Assembly (NCBI RefSeq): GCF_963677565.1 | Contig: NZ_OY781981.1 | Location: 1 to 64,000 of the forward strand | Reading direction: 5' to 3' | Length of the DNA: 64,000 nt | From: an uncultured Draconibacterium sp. | GTDB lineage: Bacteria; Bacteroidota; Bacteroidia; Bacteroidales; Prolixibacteraceae | In this document: piece after piece, positions 26,476 to 33,780 of the stretch | How the letters are laid out: every line of letters starts with the position of its first letter | Position numbering within the stretch: position 1 is the first letter of the stretch | Notes under the pieces: generated by a model | The model's input: only the letters and a program-made list of their open reading frames with translations | What the model was told of the DNA's origin: nothing | The model's database searches: none | Program-made: the position numbers and the translations under genes

Positions 26476-27270
26476 TTATTTCCCGATTTTTAAAATTCGT
26501 ATTGCTCCCTGAATGACCAACACAAAAACGATTGCCCCGATTATTAAGTCGGGTTTATTGGAATTTAACCAGTTTACAAGCAGGGCGGCCGAAATAATTC
26601 CCAAATTAATAATTACGTCGTTTGAGGTAAAAATCATACTTGCTTTCATATGCGCCTCTTCCTTGCTTTTCGATTTTTGCAGTAAATACAAACAAATGCT
26701 GTTTGCAATTAATGCCAAAACCGAGATAAAAATCATGGTAGTGAAGTCGGGCATTTTTTCTGCTCCTAAAAAGCGTCTTAAAACTTCGGCAAACCCAATT
26801 ACTGCCAGTACTATCTGAAAGTATCCGGCAAGTTTTGCAATTCGTTTCTTTTTGGCAAGGGTTCCTCCAACGGCAAAAAGGCTAATTCCGTAAACAAACG
26901 CATCGGCAAGCATATCTAAACTATCGGCAACCAGGCCCATCGATTTTGAGATCAATCCGGTTGTTATTTCAAGTAGAAAAAATACAAAGTTTATGGCAAG
27001 AACAGTCCAAAGCAGTTTTTTCTGGTTTGTGTTTTCTTCGAACGTGATTTGCCCGGCATTTTCGGTGGCCAGTTTTTTTCCGCCCAGATTTAATTCAGAA
27101 ATCGATTTTTCTATTTGCTGAAGCTGCCCCTGATGAAATACCGTTAATGTACGCTTAGAAATATCGAAATCGAGATTTTTAATACCCGAAATACCATCTA
27201 ATTTCATCCGGATCAAATTTTCCTCTGAAGGACAGTCCATTTTTGCTATTAAAAAAACTGTTTTATCCAT
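26476..27270 (-). CDS. CDF-family cation transporter with N-terminal HMA-like domain
   Basis: 264 residues from the ATG at 27270 (MDKTVFLIAKMDCPSEENLIRMKL). Residues 1-75 resemble a heavy-metal-associated ferredoxin-like domain with a single Cys (MDCPSEE) rather than CxxC. Residues about 85-260 are a cation-diffusion-facilitator membrane domain with the metal site SMGLVADSLDMLADAFVYG (DxxxD on helix 2) and a second site in MIFTSNDVIINLGII, where family members usually have HxxxD; the first residue here is Ser-Asn-Asp, so one ligand differs. No long cytoplasmic C-terminal domain. Likely exports a divalent metal from the cytoplasm. Alternative ATG at 27294. Confidence 0.85.
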   Translation of the reverse strand: MDKTVFLIAKMDCPSEENLIRMKLDGISGIKNLDFDISKRTLTVFHQGQLQQIEKSISELNLGGKKLATENAGQITFEENTNQKKLLWTVLAINFVFFLLEITTGLISKSMGLVADSLDMLADAFVYGISLFAVGGTLAKKKRIAKLAGYFQIVLAVIGFAEVLRRFLGAEKMPDFTTMIFISVLALIANSICLYLLQKSKSKEEAHMKASMIFTSNDVIINLGIISAALLVNWLNSNKPDLIIGAIVFVLVIQGAIRILKIGK

Positions 27271-27360
27271 AGTAAAGCCTTTGTTTAAACTCATCTGCCG
27301 GCAAATATACAGCTTAAACAAACGGTACTTTGCTAATGTTCGTTTTGGTTTTTTTTGGCA

Positions 27361-27490
27361 TTAACGGTGGTGATATGAGGTCGTGGCGGTCAGACGAGAG
27401 TCTGAGTGTCCGGCCGAAACTGAGGTTGGGACGAGATTCGACGTGTCAAATCCGCACAAACCCAGCCATGCCTTATACCACATGTTAGGC
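27361..27490 (-). repeat. attC-like imperfect inverted repeat downstream of the cyclase gene
   Basis: Read on the minus strand it opens with GCCTAAC (RYYYAAC, core-like) and its ends are complementary with bulges: CTAACATGTGGTATAAGG... against TTAACGGTGGTGATATGAGG.... An inner perfect hairpin cagac/gtctg lies at 27391-27404. About 130 bases, in the range of large integron attC sites; the far end, CGTTAATG, is only a partial GTTRRRY. Confidence 0.45.
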
Positions 27491-27498
27491 ACTGTTTT

Positions 27499-28503
27499 TT
27501 ATTCTATTTCAAATTGTTTGCAAATCTCAGGAAAGTCATTTTTTAACTGTTTCTTTCCTCTGTCATTAACTATTAAATATTCTTCTGTGAACATTGAGCC
27601 CATTACCGACAAGTGCTTTTCTTTATTCAATTTATCTAAATCACAAACTAACCAAAAATCAACAGATTGTATATATATAAAATGCTCTTGTAATTCTCTT
27701 TTAACTTTTATTCGTAGATTTGGATTTGTCTTTGTGACTTTCGTTTTCTCATATAAGTCTTCTGCTAATTGTATCAACAAAACTCGCATGGAATAATTAC
27801 TTTGAGCTCCATCTAAATTTTTAATTATAAAATCTTCATTTTTAATACAACTTGCCAGATAGTATGCTTGTATCTCTGACAATCTAAATATTTTTTGAGG
27901 AGCAGGTTTAAATTTGCTTGGAGTTTCATTGTTTAAATACTTAAGGGATTCATTTTTATATTGATGTACTTTTAATGGGAGGCCATGTTTTACTGTGGTT
28001 GAATATGAGTTAAACGATTTCATGTATTTTTCTCTCTGTACAAGTTTTTCAAAAACCGCATTACCCACGAGAATCTGACCTGAATCTCCTTGACCTTCAA
28101 TTCTAGATGCATAGTTTATTCCTGCGCCAGATATATTCTTATTATTGTTAATATCAATTATTAGGTTATCTGTATTCTCATTTATTCCAATTCTAATATC
28201 AAATTTTCTCATATCATCTTCAATCGAATTGTTATGTTCATTTATCCTTTTTAATATATTCAGGGCAATTCTAATATGGATATCGAATGGAATAGAAATA
28301 TTTAACAATGTTATACACATTCCATCACCTGTAGGTATAAATATTTTTTGTTCTGGAGGAATTTTTTCTTCCTCCATTGACTTTGTCACAAAATCATTCA
28401 AATACTTAATCAAATCTGTTTGCGCTTCAACACTTCGGTTATGGGTGTAATTTACGATATCAATAAAAATATGTTTTGCCTCTATTGTTTTTACTTCTTC
28501 CAT
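27499..28503 (-). CDS. Class III nucleotide cyclase-domain protein
   Basis: 334 residues. The N-terminal about 180 residues form a class III adenylate/guanylate cyclase domain: first metal Asp in HIFIDIVNYTHNR, second in FIPTGDGMCI, IRIGINENTDNLIIDI, and transition-state Asn/Arg in ISGAGINYASRIEGQ, so it may be active. The C-terminal half (RLSEIQAYYLASCIKNEDF ... WLVCDLDKLN) is not recognised; it might sense or bind a partner. No signal peptide or membrane segment. AT-rich compared with its neighbours and flanked by attC-like sites with TTAGGC ends, which suggests horizontal acquisition as a cassette. Could be a signalling enzyme, possibly in phage defence like Pycsar cyclases, but no effector gene is adjacent. 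Confidence 0.82.
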   Translation of the reverse strand: MEEVKTIEAKHIFIDIVNYTHNRSVEAQTDLIKYLNDFVTKSMEEEKIPPEQKIFIPTGDGMCITLLNISIPFDIHIRIALNILKRINEHNNSIEDDMRKFDIRIGINENTDNLIIDINNNKNISGAGINYASRIEGQGDSGQILVGNAVFEKLVQREKYMKSFNSYSTTVKHGLPLKVHQYKNESLKYLNNETPSKFKPAPQKIFRLSEIQAYYLASCIKNEDFIIKNLDGAQSNYSMRVLLIQLAEDLYEKTKVTKTNPNLRIKVKRELQEHFIYIQSVDFWLVCDLDKLNKEKHLSVMGSMFTEEYLIVNDRGKKQLKNDFPEICKQFEIE

Positions 28504-28526
28504 AAGTTTGTCTTTTTTTAAATTGT

Positions 28527-28581
28527 GCCTAACTACCGTGTATCATCATTGTTGTTATATCGCTTATACCACTTAATAAAG
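28527..28581 (-). repeat. Short attC-like site upstream of the cyclase gene
   Basis: On the minus strand it ends GTTAGGC (GTTRRRY), 24 bases before the cyclase ATG, and contains GTGGTATAAG, the same 10-mer found in the downstream site. The arms GTGGTATAAGC and GATGATACAC are roughly complementary. The outer core is degenerate. Confidence 0.35.
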
Positions 28582-28599
28582 TGCTGTTATACCCCAAAT

Positions 28600-28674
28600 A
28601 TGGCCAGTAAAACACACATATTATGGTTACTATTACTTTTTGCTGTTATTTCAGGGTGCGTATTCACGGTTTAA
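28600..28674 (+). pseudogene. 24-codon ORF that is little more than a lipoprotein signal peptide
   Basis: ATG to TAA encodes MASKTHILWLLLLFAVISGC then VFTV and stops. The first 20 residues are an excellent lipoprotein signal (basic start, Leu-rich core, SGC lipobox), but only five residues including the Cys would remain after processing. Either a lipoprotein gene truncated by a mutation or by insertion of neighbouring elements, or a real tiny lipopeptide. It lies between the cyclase cassette and the 41-bp array. Confidence 0.35.
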
Positions 28675-28775
28675 ATCTTTGGTGCACTAAAGCTAATTAT
28701 AATTTTTAGGTTTCAGGCGCTTAGCTTGTAAAAACTGTTAACATAAACCTTTTGCGCTATGCAAAGTGAAGAGAA

Positions 28776-29055
28776 AAAACCGTTGGAACGGTGCTCCAAA
28801 ACCACGGCGGTTAAAATAAACCGTCAGAATAGAGTTCCAAAATGGCGGCGGGCTAAAAAAATCATCAAAATGGTGCCCCAAAACCACGGCAAAGAAAATT
28901 AACCATCAAAAATCTACTCCAATTTCGCGGCGATGAAAAAAAATCATCTAAACAGTACTCCAAAACCACGGCAGCAAAAATGAACTGTCGGAACAGAGCT
29001 CCAAAATCGCGGCGGTTAAAATAAACCGTCAGAATGAAGCTCCAAAACCATGGCC
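28776..29055. repeat. 41-bp tandem repeat array, about 6.8 units
   Basis: Units start at exactly 28794, 28835, 28876, 28917, 28958, 28999 and 29040 with CTCCAAAA or a close variant, preceded by a partial unit. Core of a unit: CTCCAAAACCACGGC, variable 5 bases, AAAA, then AACCGTC/AATCATC-type bases. Several units form a small hairpin (CGGTT/AACCG in units 1 and 6, GATGA/TCATC in unit 4, GGCAG/CTGTC in unit 5), with changes on both sides. The unit length is not a multiple of 3 and there are no unique spacers, so it is neither coding nor CRISPR. Confidence 0.85.
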
Positions 29056-29182
29056 AAAGTTTCAATTGCCGGGTTTATCCTTTCCGTTGAATTTATAACA
29101 ATTTTATGTTTCCTATTGACTTTTTGAACGAATGACCGTAAATTGTAGATTAATTACTTAACACATAATAAAATTCCAAATC

Positions 29183-29935
29183 ATGAAAAAAATTCTTTTC
29201 TCCTATTTCACATTGGCAGCATTAACTGCTTTGGTTCAAAAAATCGTTAATCTTTTAAGTGCACAACTTCCCGAACACCAAATGGTTCAAACCATATTAA
29301 CACGTTTTCAGCCCCAGTTGCAAACCGCCCTTCAGGCCATTGGAAGCTCCACCAAAACATCATTAACCGCTGTTGTAAAATCAGCCGATACGCGCCGCGA
29401 CAATACATTTCTTTCGCTGCGCGACCACATAAAAGCGGGATTACGTCGGCAAAACGACAGCTACCGTCTGGCATGCGAGGTTTTGTGGCCGGAGTTTGAG
29501 AAGAATGACCTAAACTTATATTATTTGGCACGCGATAACGAAACCGCAGCCATTAACAGTTTACTGGCCGACCTGCGAAAACCAGAAAACGCCCCGCACC
29601 TGGTAACTACCAACACTGCCGATTGGGTTACCGAGCTGGATAACGATAACCAGGCTTATGTAGCGGCATCGGCACAACGCAGTGCTGCCCGCTCGGCCGA
29701 CGATACCGTGCACGATGCCGAAGCTTTTAAAGACCTGAAAACATCGCTCGATTTGCTGGAGAATATTCTGAATACCATGCTGGCCATGAACGACCCAAGA
29801 GGTATAGATACCGTTGTTAACGAAATATCGCAATACATAGCCGAAGCCAACGCAGCGGCTAAACAAAGCCAAAGCAATAACAACGGAGAAGAGGAAAATA
29901 ACGATACAACTTCGGAAGTCCCGTCAGCGGACTAA
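29183..29935 (+). CDS. DUF6261-like protein of unknown function
   Basis: 250 residues, resembling a Bacteroidota-restricted family that I recall as DUF6261 (moderate certainty). Mostly alpha-helical by pattern: FTLAALTALVQKIVNLLSAQ, ALQAIGSSTKTSLTAVVKSADTRRDNTFLSLRDHIKAGLRRQND, YRLACEVLWPEFEKN, then a Glu/Asn/Ser-rich disordered tail (QSNNNGEEENNDTTSEVPSAD). The N-terminus has no real signal-peptide core, so it is probably cytoplasmic. Higher GC than the cyclase cassette upstream. A strong terminator follows. The 41-bp tandem array lies directly upstream and could be its leader or regulatory region. Confidence 0.6.
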   Translation: MKKILFSYFTLAALTALVQKIVNLLSAQLPEHQMVQTILTRFQPQLQTALQAIGSSTKTSLTAVVKSADTRRDNTFLSLRDHIKAGLRRQNDSYRLACEVLWPEFEKNDLNLYYLARDNETAAINSLLADLRKPENAPHLVTTNTADWVTELDNDNQAYVAASAQRSAARSADDTVHDAEAFKDLKTSLDLLENILNTMLAMNDPRGIDTVVNEISQYIAEANAAAKQSQSNNNGEEENNDTTSEVPSAD

Positions 29936-29954
29936 GATGTTTTGGTTTAACACT

Positions 29955-29985
29955 AAAAGGCATTCCGGGGGGAATGCCTTTTTCC
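29955..29985 (+). terminator. Rho-independent terminator of the DUF6261-like gene
   Basis: Perfect stem aaaaggcattcc / ggaatgccttttt with a GGGG loop and T-run. Confidence 0.9.
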
Positions 29986-29998
29986 GTTTATGGCATAC

Positions 29999-30028
29999 AA
30001 AAAGCCCGGCAATAACTACCGGGCTTTT
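29999..30028 (-). terminator. Rho-independent terminator of small lipoprotein gene B
   Basis: aaaagcccgg caataacta ccgggctttt; differs by one base from the terminator at 24534-24563. Confidence 0.85.
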
Positions 30029-30073
30029 CATCAATCAATTGTTCAATCTAAATGCAAATGCGTTAACTATGTT

Positions 30074-30262
30074 TTAATAGTTGTATGGATCAGGACCGGG
30101 TTTGGTCGGATAATCTGTTCCCGGAACCATCGGATTTTCTGCTGACGGTGGTAGTGGCTGCACCGGCTCCTCGTAATAATAATCGTCGGAACATGATGCC
30201 ATTGCTACTCCAATACCTGCCAATACTACAAATGCTACTGCTAATCTTTTTAAATTTTTCAT
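30074..30262 (-). CDS. Small lipoprotein B (62 residues)
   Basis: Signal MKNLKRLAVAFVVLAGIGVA then MASC; the mature part starts CSDDYYYEEPVQPLPP and ends TDYPTKPGPDPYNY. Paralogue of the 55-residue protein at 24607-24774, with the signal, DDYYY[DE]EP and C-terminal YPTKPGPDPYNY conserved and an extra seven residues in the Pro-rich middle. Its promoter module and terminator are also duplicated, so the whole transcription unit was copied. No function known; expected in the envelope. Confidence 0.85.
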   Translation of the reverse strand: MKNLKRLAVAFVVLAGIGVAMASCSDDYYYEEPVQPLPPSAENPMVPGTDYPTKPGPDPYNY

Positions 30263-30309
30263 CGTTTTTAATTTTTAATTGTTATTACTGTTTGTTTATT
30301 TGTTCATTG

Positions 30310-30375
30310 CAAAGATGCTGGCTTTTTACTGCGTATTTTGCTCTTTAACGGCCAGATGAAATCCCAAAAGGGTCA
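30310..30375 (-). promoter_or_regulatory. Shared promoter module, copy 5 (small lipoprotein B)
   Basis: Plus-strand parts: caaagatg (30310-30317), 22 bases, gctctttaacggcca (30340-30354), 6 bases, atcccaaaagggtca (30361-30375). The -7 is 47 bases before the ATG. Confidence 0.85.
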
Positions 30376-30497
30376 ATACGTAAAAAAGTTGTTTTGCGCG
30401 TTGATTAATGCCAGGAATACTGGCTCTATTAGATTGCGACATATCGCGCAAAGCCCCAAAACTTTGTAAGTTCGACAGCAGGGAACTGTTGGTAAAC

Positions 30498-30590
30498 CAA
30501 TCCCCCTTTAAATCCCCCTTCTCCAAGGGGGACAAGCAACCGCGTCCTCCTTTATGTAAAGGAGGTGTCCCGATATAATCGGGACAGAGG
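30498..30590. repeat. Composite repeat of three consecutive hairpins
   Basis: tcccccttctccaaggggga (30513-30532), cctcctttatgtaaaggagg (30546-30565) and gtcccgatataatcgggac (about 30567-30585) follow one another, preceded by tccccctttaaatcccc. Looks like a dispersed C-run/G-run palindromic repeat. Not coding. Confidence 0.7.
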
Positions 30591-30656
30591 ATTAGATTGA
30601 GCGTGTTGCTGTACCCATCCATTTAATTCCCTTTTCCCAGGCATTGCCTATAGGCA

Positions 30657-30686
30657 TAAAAAAAGCCCGACCAAAGGCCGGGCTCC
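30657..30686 (-). terminator. Rho-independent terminator of the M20 amidohydrolase gene
   Basis: Stem agcccgacc / ggccgggct (one mismatch), AAA loop, and seven Ts on the minus strand. Confidence 0.85.
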
Positions 30687-30712
30687 CTGCAAAACGTTTC
30701 TTGTTTAACTTT

Positions 30713-32074
30713 TTACTTCTGCAAAATATCGAGTGCTATTAAAGCGGCTGTTTTTGTTCCAAAAGTTATTCCTTCCATCGACACATGGTAATAGGGCTCG
30801 TGTACAAAAAACGGAAATTCTTTTCCCTCTTTTTGAGCCTGTGCAAACTCTTCAGCGGTAACGCCTCCTAAAAACAGGTAAGCACCTTTTACATTTTTCA
30901 GCCCGTCTATCAGGGCAAAGGCATCTTCCGATCCGGAGGATACAAAGTCATCGATACGGTTGTTTACAAAATCAACATTTTCGGTTACACTTCTTATCCG
31001 GTTGATAAAATCCTCATCGTTGTATACTGCCGGGCCAAATCCGCTTTGCGTGATGGTAGGCATCATTTCTTCGGGCACATCGTTTGCCAGCGCAATGCTG
31101 TTTACAATGTCGTGTATGCCTTTAATCATTTTATTCATGGTCTCCTCGTTCGAGAAGTGCAGCTTTAGTTTCAGATGCGCTTCAGTAGGAATCACATTGT
31201 GATCTTTTCCTGCCTGCACGCTACCGATGGTTAACACCGCCACCTCGTTCGGATCGGTATAACGCGATACCACTGTTTGCAACTGCACGATTGCCATTCC
31301 GGCCATTACCACCGGGTCTTTTGCATGATGCGGCGAAGAGCCATGTCCGCCAATTCCGTGAAAAGTTACATCCATGTGCGTGGTCCCTGTCATTATTCTG
31401 CCTGGTGTTGTCGTTATGGTTCCCACCGGAGCCGGCCCGGTGTGTTGTGCCAGAAAATAATCAGGTTTAGGCACATTGTATTTGGTATACAATCCATCGT
31501 CTACCATTGCCTGTGCTCCCTCAACAATTTCTTCGGCCGGCTGAGCAACCAGTACCAGAGTTCCTGCCCACTGATCTTTCATTTCTACCATGGTATGTGC
31601 CAGTCCGATCAAAAAGGTTGTGTTGGCATCGTGTCCACACATGTGCGAAACGGGTACTTCCTCTCCCTCGCGGTTTGTTACAACCTGTTTGCTGGCGTAG
31701 GGCAATCCTGTTTCTTCTTTAATCGAAAGTGCATCCATATCGCCGCGGTACATTAAAACCGGGCCGTCGCCATTCCTTAGGATTCCTACCACACCGGTAA
31801 TTCCTATTTCGGTGTGTACCTCAAAACCCAGTTTTTTTAACTCTCTTTCAACCACCCCGGCTGTACGGAATTCCATAAAAGGCAACTCAGCATGTTCGTG
31901 GATGTCTTTGTAAATATCCTGAACATATTCTGCATTCGCATCTACAACCTTTTCCATTTTATCGATTACCGATTTCGGTAATGTGCTTTCTTGTGCCACA
32001 CCTGTAAAGGCAGAAAAAATCATCAGAATGATCATCATTCCAATTAGCCAATTTCTTTTAATCGTTGTTTTCAT
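30713..32074 (-). CDS. Secreted M20-family amidohydrolase (N-acyl-amino-acid/hippurate hydrolase type)
   Basis: 453 residues with a cleavable signal (IGMMIILMIFSAFTGVAQ). Peptidase M20/amidohydrolase features: IHEHAELPFMEFRT near the N-terminus, metal ligands in LMYRGDMDAL and VSHMCGHDANT, catalytic Glu pair in QPAEEIVEGAQ, His in YFLAQHTGPAP, dimerisation-domain segment VTFHGIGGHGSSPHHAKDPV, and a final ligand His in FVHEPYYHVSMEGI. Such enzymes cleave N-acyl or aminoacyl amide bonds using two metal ions; export is less usual for the family and suggests processing of external conjugates or peptides. Carries a shared promoter module. Confidence 0.93.
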   Translation of the reverse strand: MKTTIKRNWLIGMMIILMIFSAFTGVAQESTLPKSVIDKMEKVVDANAEYVQDIYKDIHEHAELPFMEFRTAGVVERELKKLGFEVHTEIGITGVVGILRNGDGPVLMYRGDMDALSIKEETGLPYASKQVVTNREGEEVPVSHMCGHDANTTFLIGLAHTMVEMKDQWAGTLVLVAQPAEEIVEGAQAMVDDGLYTKYNVPKPDYFLAQHTGPAPVGTITTTPGRIMTGTTHMDVTFHGIGGHGSSPHHAKDPVVMAGMAIVQLQTVVSRYTDPNEVAVLTIGSVQAGKDHNVIPTEAHLKLKLHFSNEETMNKMIKGIHDIVNSIALANDVPEEMMPTITQSGFGPAVYNDEDFINRIRSVTENVDFVNNRIDDFVSSGSEDAFALIDGLKNVKGAYLFLGGVTAEEFAQAQKEGKEFPFFVHEPYYHVSMEGITFGTKTAALIALDILQK

Positions 32075-32112
32075 CGTTTTAAATTTTTAATGTTAATCCT
32101 GTTTGTTCGGTA

Positions 32113-32178
32113 CAAAGATGCAGCTTTGCGCCCCAGTATTTCACTCCGTATCGACCATGTGAAATCCCACAAAGATCA
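32113..32178 (-). promoter_or_regulatory. Shared promoter module, copy 6 (M20 amidohydrolase)
   Basis: Plus-strand parts: caaagatg (32113-32120), 22 bases, actccgtatcgacca (32143-32157), 6 bases, atcccacaaagatca (32164-32178). The -7 is 38 bases before the ATG. Confidence 0.85.
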
Positions 32179-32194
32179 AAGAAGGTGGTACGGC

Positions 32195-32237
32195 AAAAAA
32201 GAAAGCCTGCCTTGAAAATCAAAGCAGGCTTTCTTTA
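32195..32237 (-). terminator. Rho-independent terminator of serine hydrolase gene 1
   Basis: Stem gaaagcctgc / gcaggctttc around a 14-base loop, with a T-rich tail on both strands. Confidence 0.82.
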
Positions 32238-32253
32238 ATCCGGTTCTGATATT

Positions 32254-33579
32254 TTACCTGTAATGCTGCTGTACCAGCTGACGCGCAAAACCCGGAAAAT
32301 ACACTTCGTTCATATATACACTCGAAAAATACACCACCACTGTATTGGTTTCGGGCGATACATAAATTCCCTGTCCGTAACGACCGGCTTTAAACAGATC
32401 ACCATCATCGAATACCAAATCCCACTGGTAGGTGGCATGCGATTGCCCATCTTTAAAGTATTTCGACTTATCGGTTTCTACACCGCGCTTCAGAGCATCG
32501 GCCAGGCTGTTGTCATAAACTTTCTCCCAGTAGGTATCGCTTACAATTTGTGTGTCGGCAACCTTGTCCCAACTCGGCGTGTACAATAAGGCAAAGCGTC
32601 CGAAATCGCGAAGTCGCGAACTAAATGCGCCGGCGGAAAGGGGTTCGCCTTGTGCCGACAAAACATAATGGCCATCGCTTTCCATCCCCACCTGAGTCCA
32701 GATGCGCTCACTTATTACATCTTCGTATTTTTCACCGGTAACACGCTCAATAATAAAGCCCAGTATTTGCGTGTTTGGCGATGCGTAATCATATTTTACA
32801 CCCGGCTCGATATAGCTTTTTACATCTTTTATGATATCAAAGGCGGATTTTTTACTCTCCTCAAAACGTGAAGCAAGGGAGTTTGCGGTCCATACCGCCA
32901 ATGGATGCTCGGGATTCATAAAGTTTGCATTGGTTTCCACATAATCCATACCCGAGGTATGGTGCAGCAGGTCCTTTACCTTTACTTTTTTCCAGTCACT
33001 GCTGTTATATTCCGGAATGTAATGGGTGACGGATTTCTCCAGATCAATTAACCCTTCTTCTTCCAAAATATGTACCGTCAATCCCAATAGCTGCTTTGCA
33101 GACGAAGCCCAGCAGTGCTGATCCAGCTCGCGCATGCCGGGGTATTCTTCCAATACAATTTTGCCATCATGAATCACGAGCACTCCCTGAATACGGGCCT
33201 GCTCATCTTTTAAAAGATCCTTCAGCGGCATTTTTCCCAAATCAGTGTCCGTCATGGTATTTAACAGCGACTCATCCACTTCTTTTTCAAGCATGGCCAC
33301 CTGCCCGGCTCCGCGATAAACAGTAGCTGTCTGGTAAAACTCCGGTAAATTCAAAAAACTATAGGTTCCCAAATCACCGTTTACCAGAAAATCTTTAGTG
33401 CGGTATTCCCGGCGGTATTCCAGTGCTTTCTCAGGCGAAATGCCATCTTTAAAATCTGATACTGGTGAGAGCTCCATTGTTTCTTCTGTTGTTGTTTCTT
33501 TTATTGTTTCTGCAGGCTGCTGTGTACAGGCTGTTGCCAAAAATAGTCCGGCTAACAAAATGCTTAATGTCGTTTTCAT
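32254..33579 (-). CDS. Serine hydrolase lipoprotein 1 (beta-lactamase fold)
   Basis: 441 residues. Lipoprotein signal MKTTLSILLAGLFLATAC; mature domain with nucleophile motif SSAK in HCWASSAKQLLGL, second motif YASPN in VKYDYASPNTQILGFII, and C-terminal KAGRYGQGIYVSPETNTVVV followed by FSSVYMNEVYFPGF. Belongs to the class C beta-lactamase/EstB/D-peptidase superfamily. It is closely similar along its whole length to the neighbour at 34039-35352 (tandem duplication, with an intergenic remnant between them). Expected on the periplasmic or outer face of the envelope. Substrate unknown; genuine beta-lactam hydrolysis is unlikely given the family breadth. Confidence 0.9.
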   Translation of the reverse strand: MKTTLSILLAGLFLATACTQQPAETIKETTTEETMELSPVSDFKDGISPEKALEYRREYRTKDFLVNGDLGTYSFLNLPEFYQTATVYRGAGQVAMLEKEVDESLLNTMTDTDLGKMPLKDLLKDEQARIQGVLVIHDGKIVLEEYPGMRELDQHCWASSAKQLLGLTVHILEEEGLIDLEKSVTHYIPEYNSSDWKKVKVKDLLHHTSGMDYVETNANFMNPEHPLAVWTANSLASRFEESKKSAFDIIKDVKSYIEPGVKYDYASPNTQILGFIIERVTGEKYEDVISERIWTQVGMESDGHYVLSAQGEPLSAGAFSSRLRDFGRFALLYTPSWDKVADTQIVSDTYWEKVYDNSLADALKRGVETDKSKYFKDGQSHATYQWDLVFDDGDLFKAGRYGQGIYVSPETNTVVVYFSSVYMNEVYFPGFARQLVQQHYR

Positions 33580-33625
33580 AATCTGTTGTTTTATTTGTTA
33601 TTACTGTTTGTTTATTTGTTCGGTA

Positions 33626-33691
33626 CAAAGATGCGGCATTGCAGCCCGGTATTTTACTCCTAAATGTTCAGGAGTAATCCCCAAAAGGTCA
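33626..33691 (-). promoter_or_regulatory. Shared promoter module, copy 7 (serine hydrolase 1)
   Basis: Plus-strand parts: caaagatg (33626-33633), 22 bases, actcctaaatgttca (33656-33670), 6 bases, atccccaaaaggtca (33677-33691). The two half-sites here are the most alike of the set. The -7 is 46 bases before the ATG. Confidence 0.88.
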
Positions 33692-33780
33692 AAAGAACTA
33701 ATGCAGGAGATATAGGACAACATAGAAAACCTCCTTGAAATGTTGACTGGCCTTTTTTTGATTACATTTTTGGTTTTAAC

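Noticed and set aside
28794..29055. CRISPR or TIGR-type guide array in the 41-bp repeats
   Set aside because: Units are contiguous with gradual drift and no unique spacers, and there is no cas or tas-like gene nearby.
30326..30622. 98-codon ORF across the triple-hairpin repeat
   Set aside because: Composed largely of repeat-derived sequence (PPLHKGG-type readthrough), a known artefact of such repeats.
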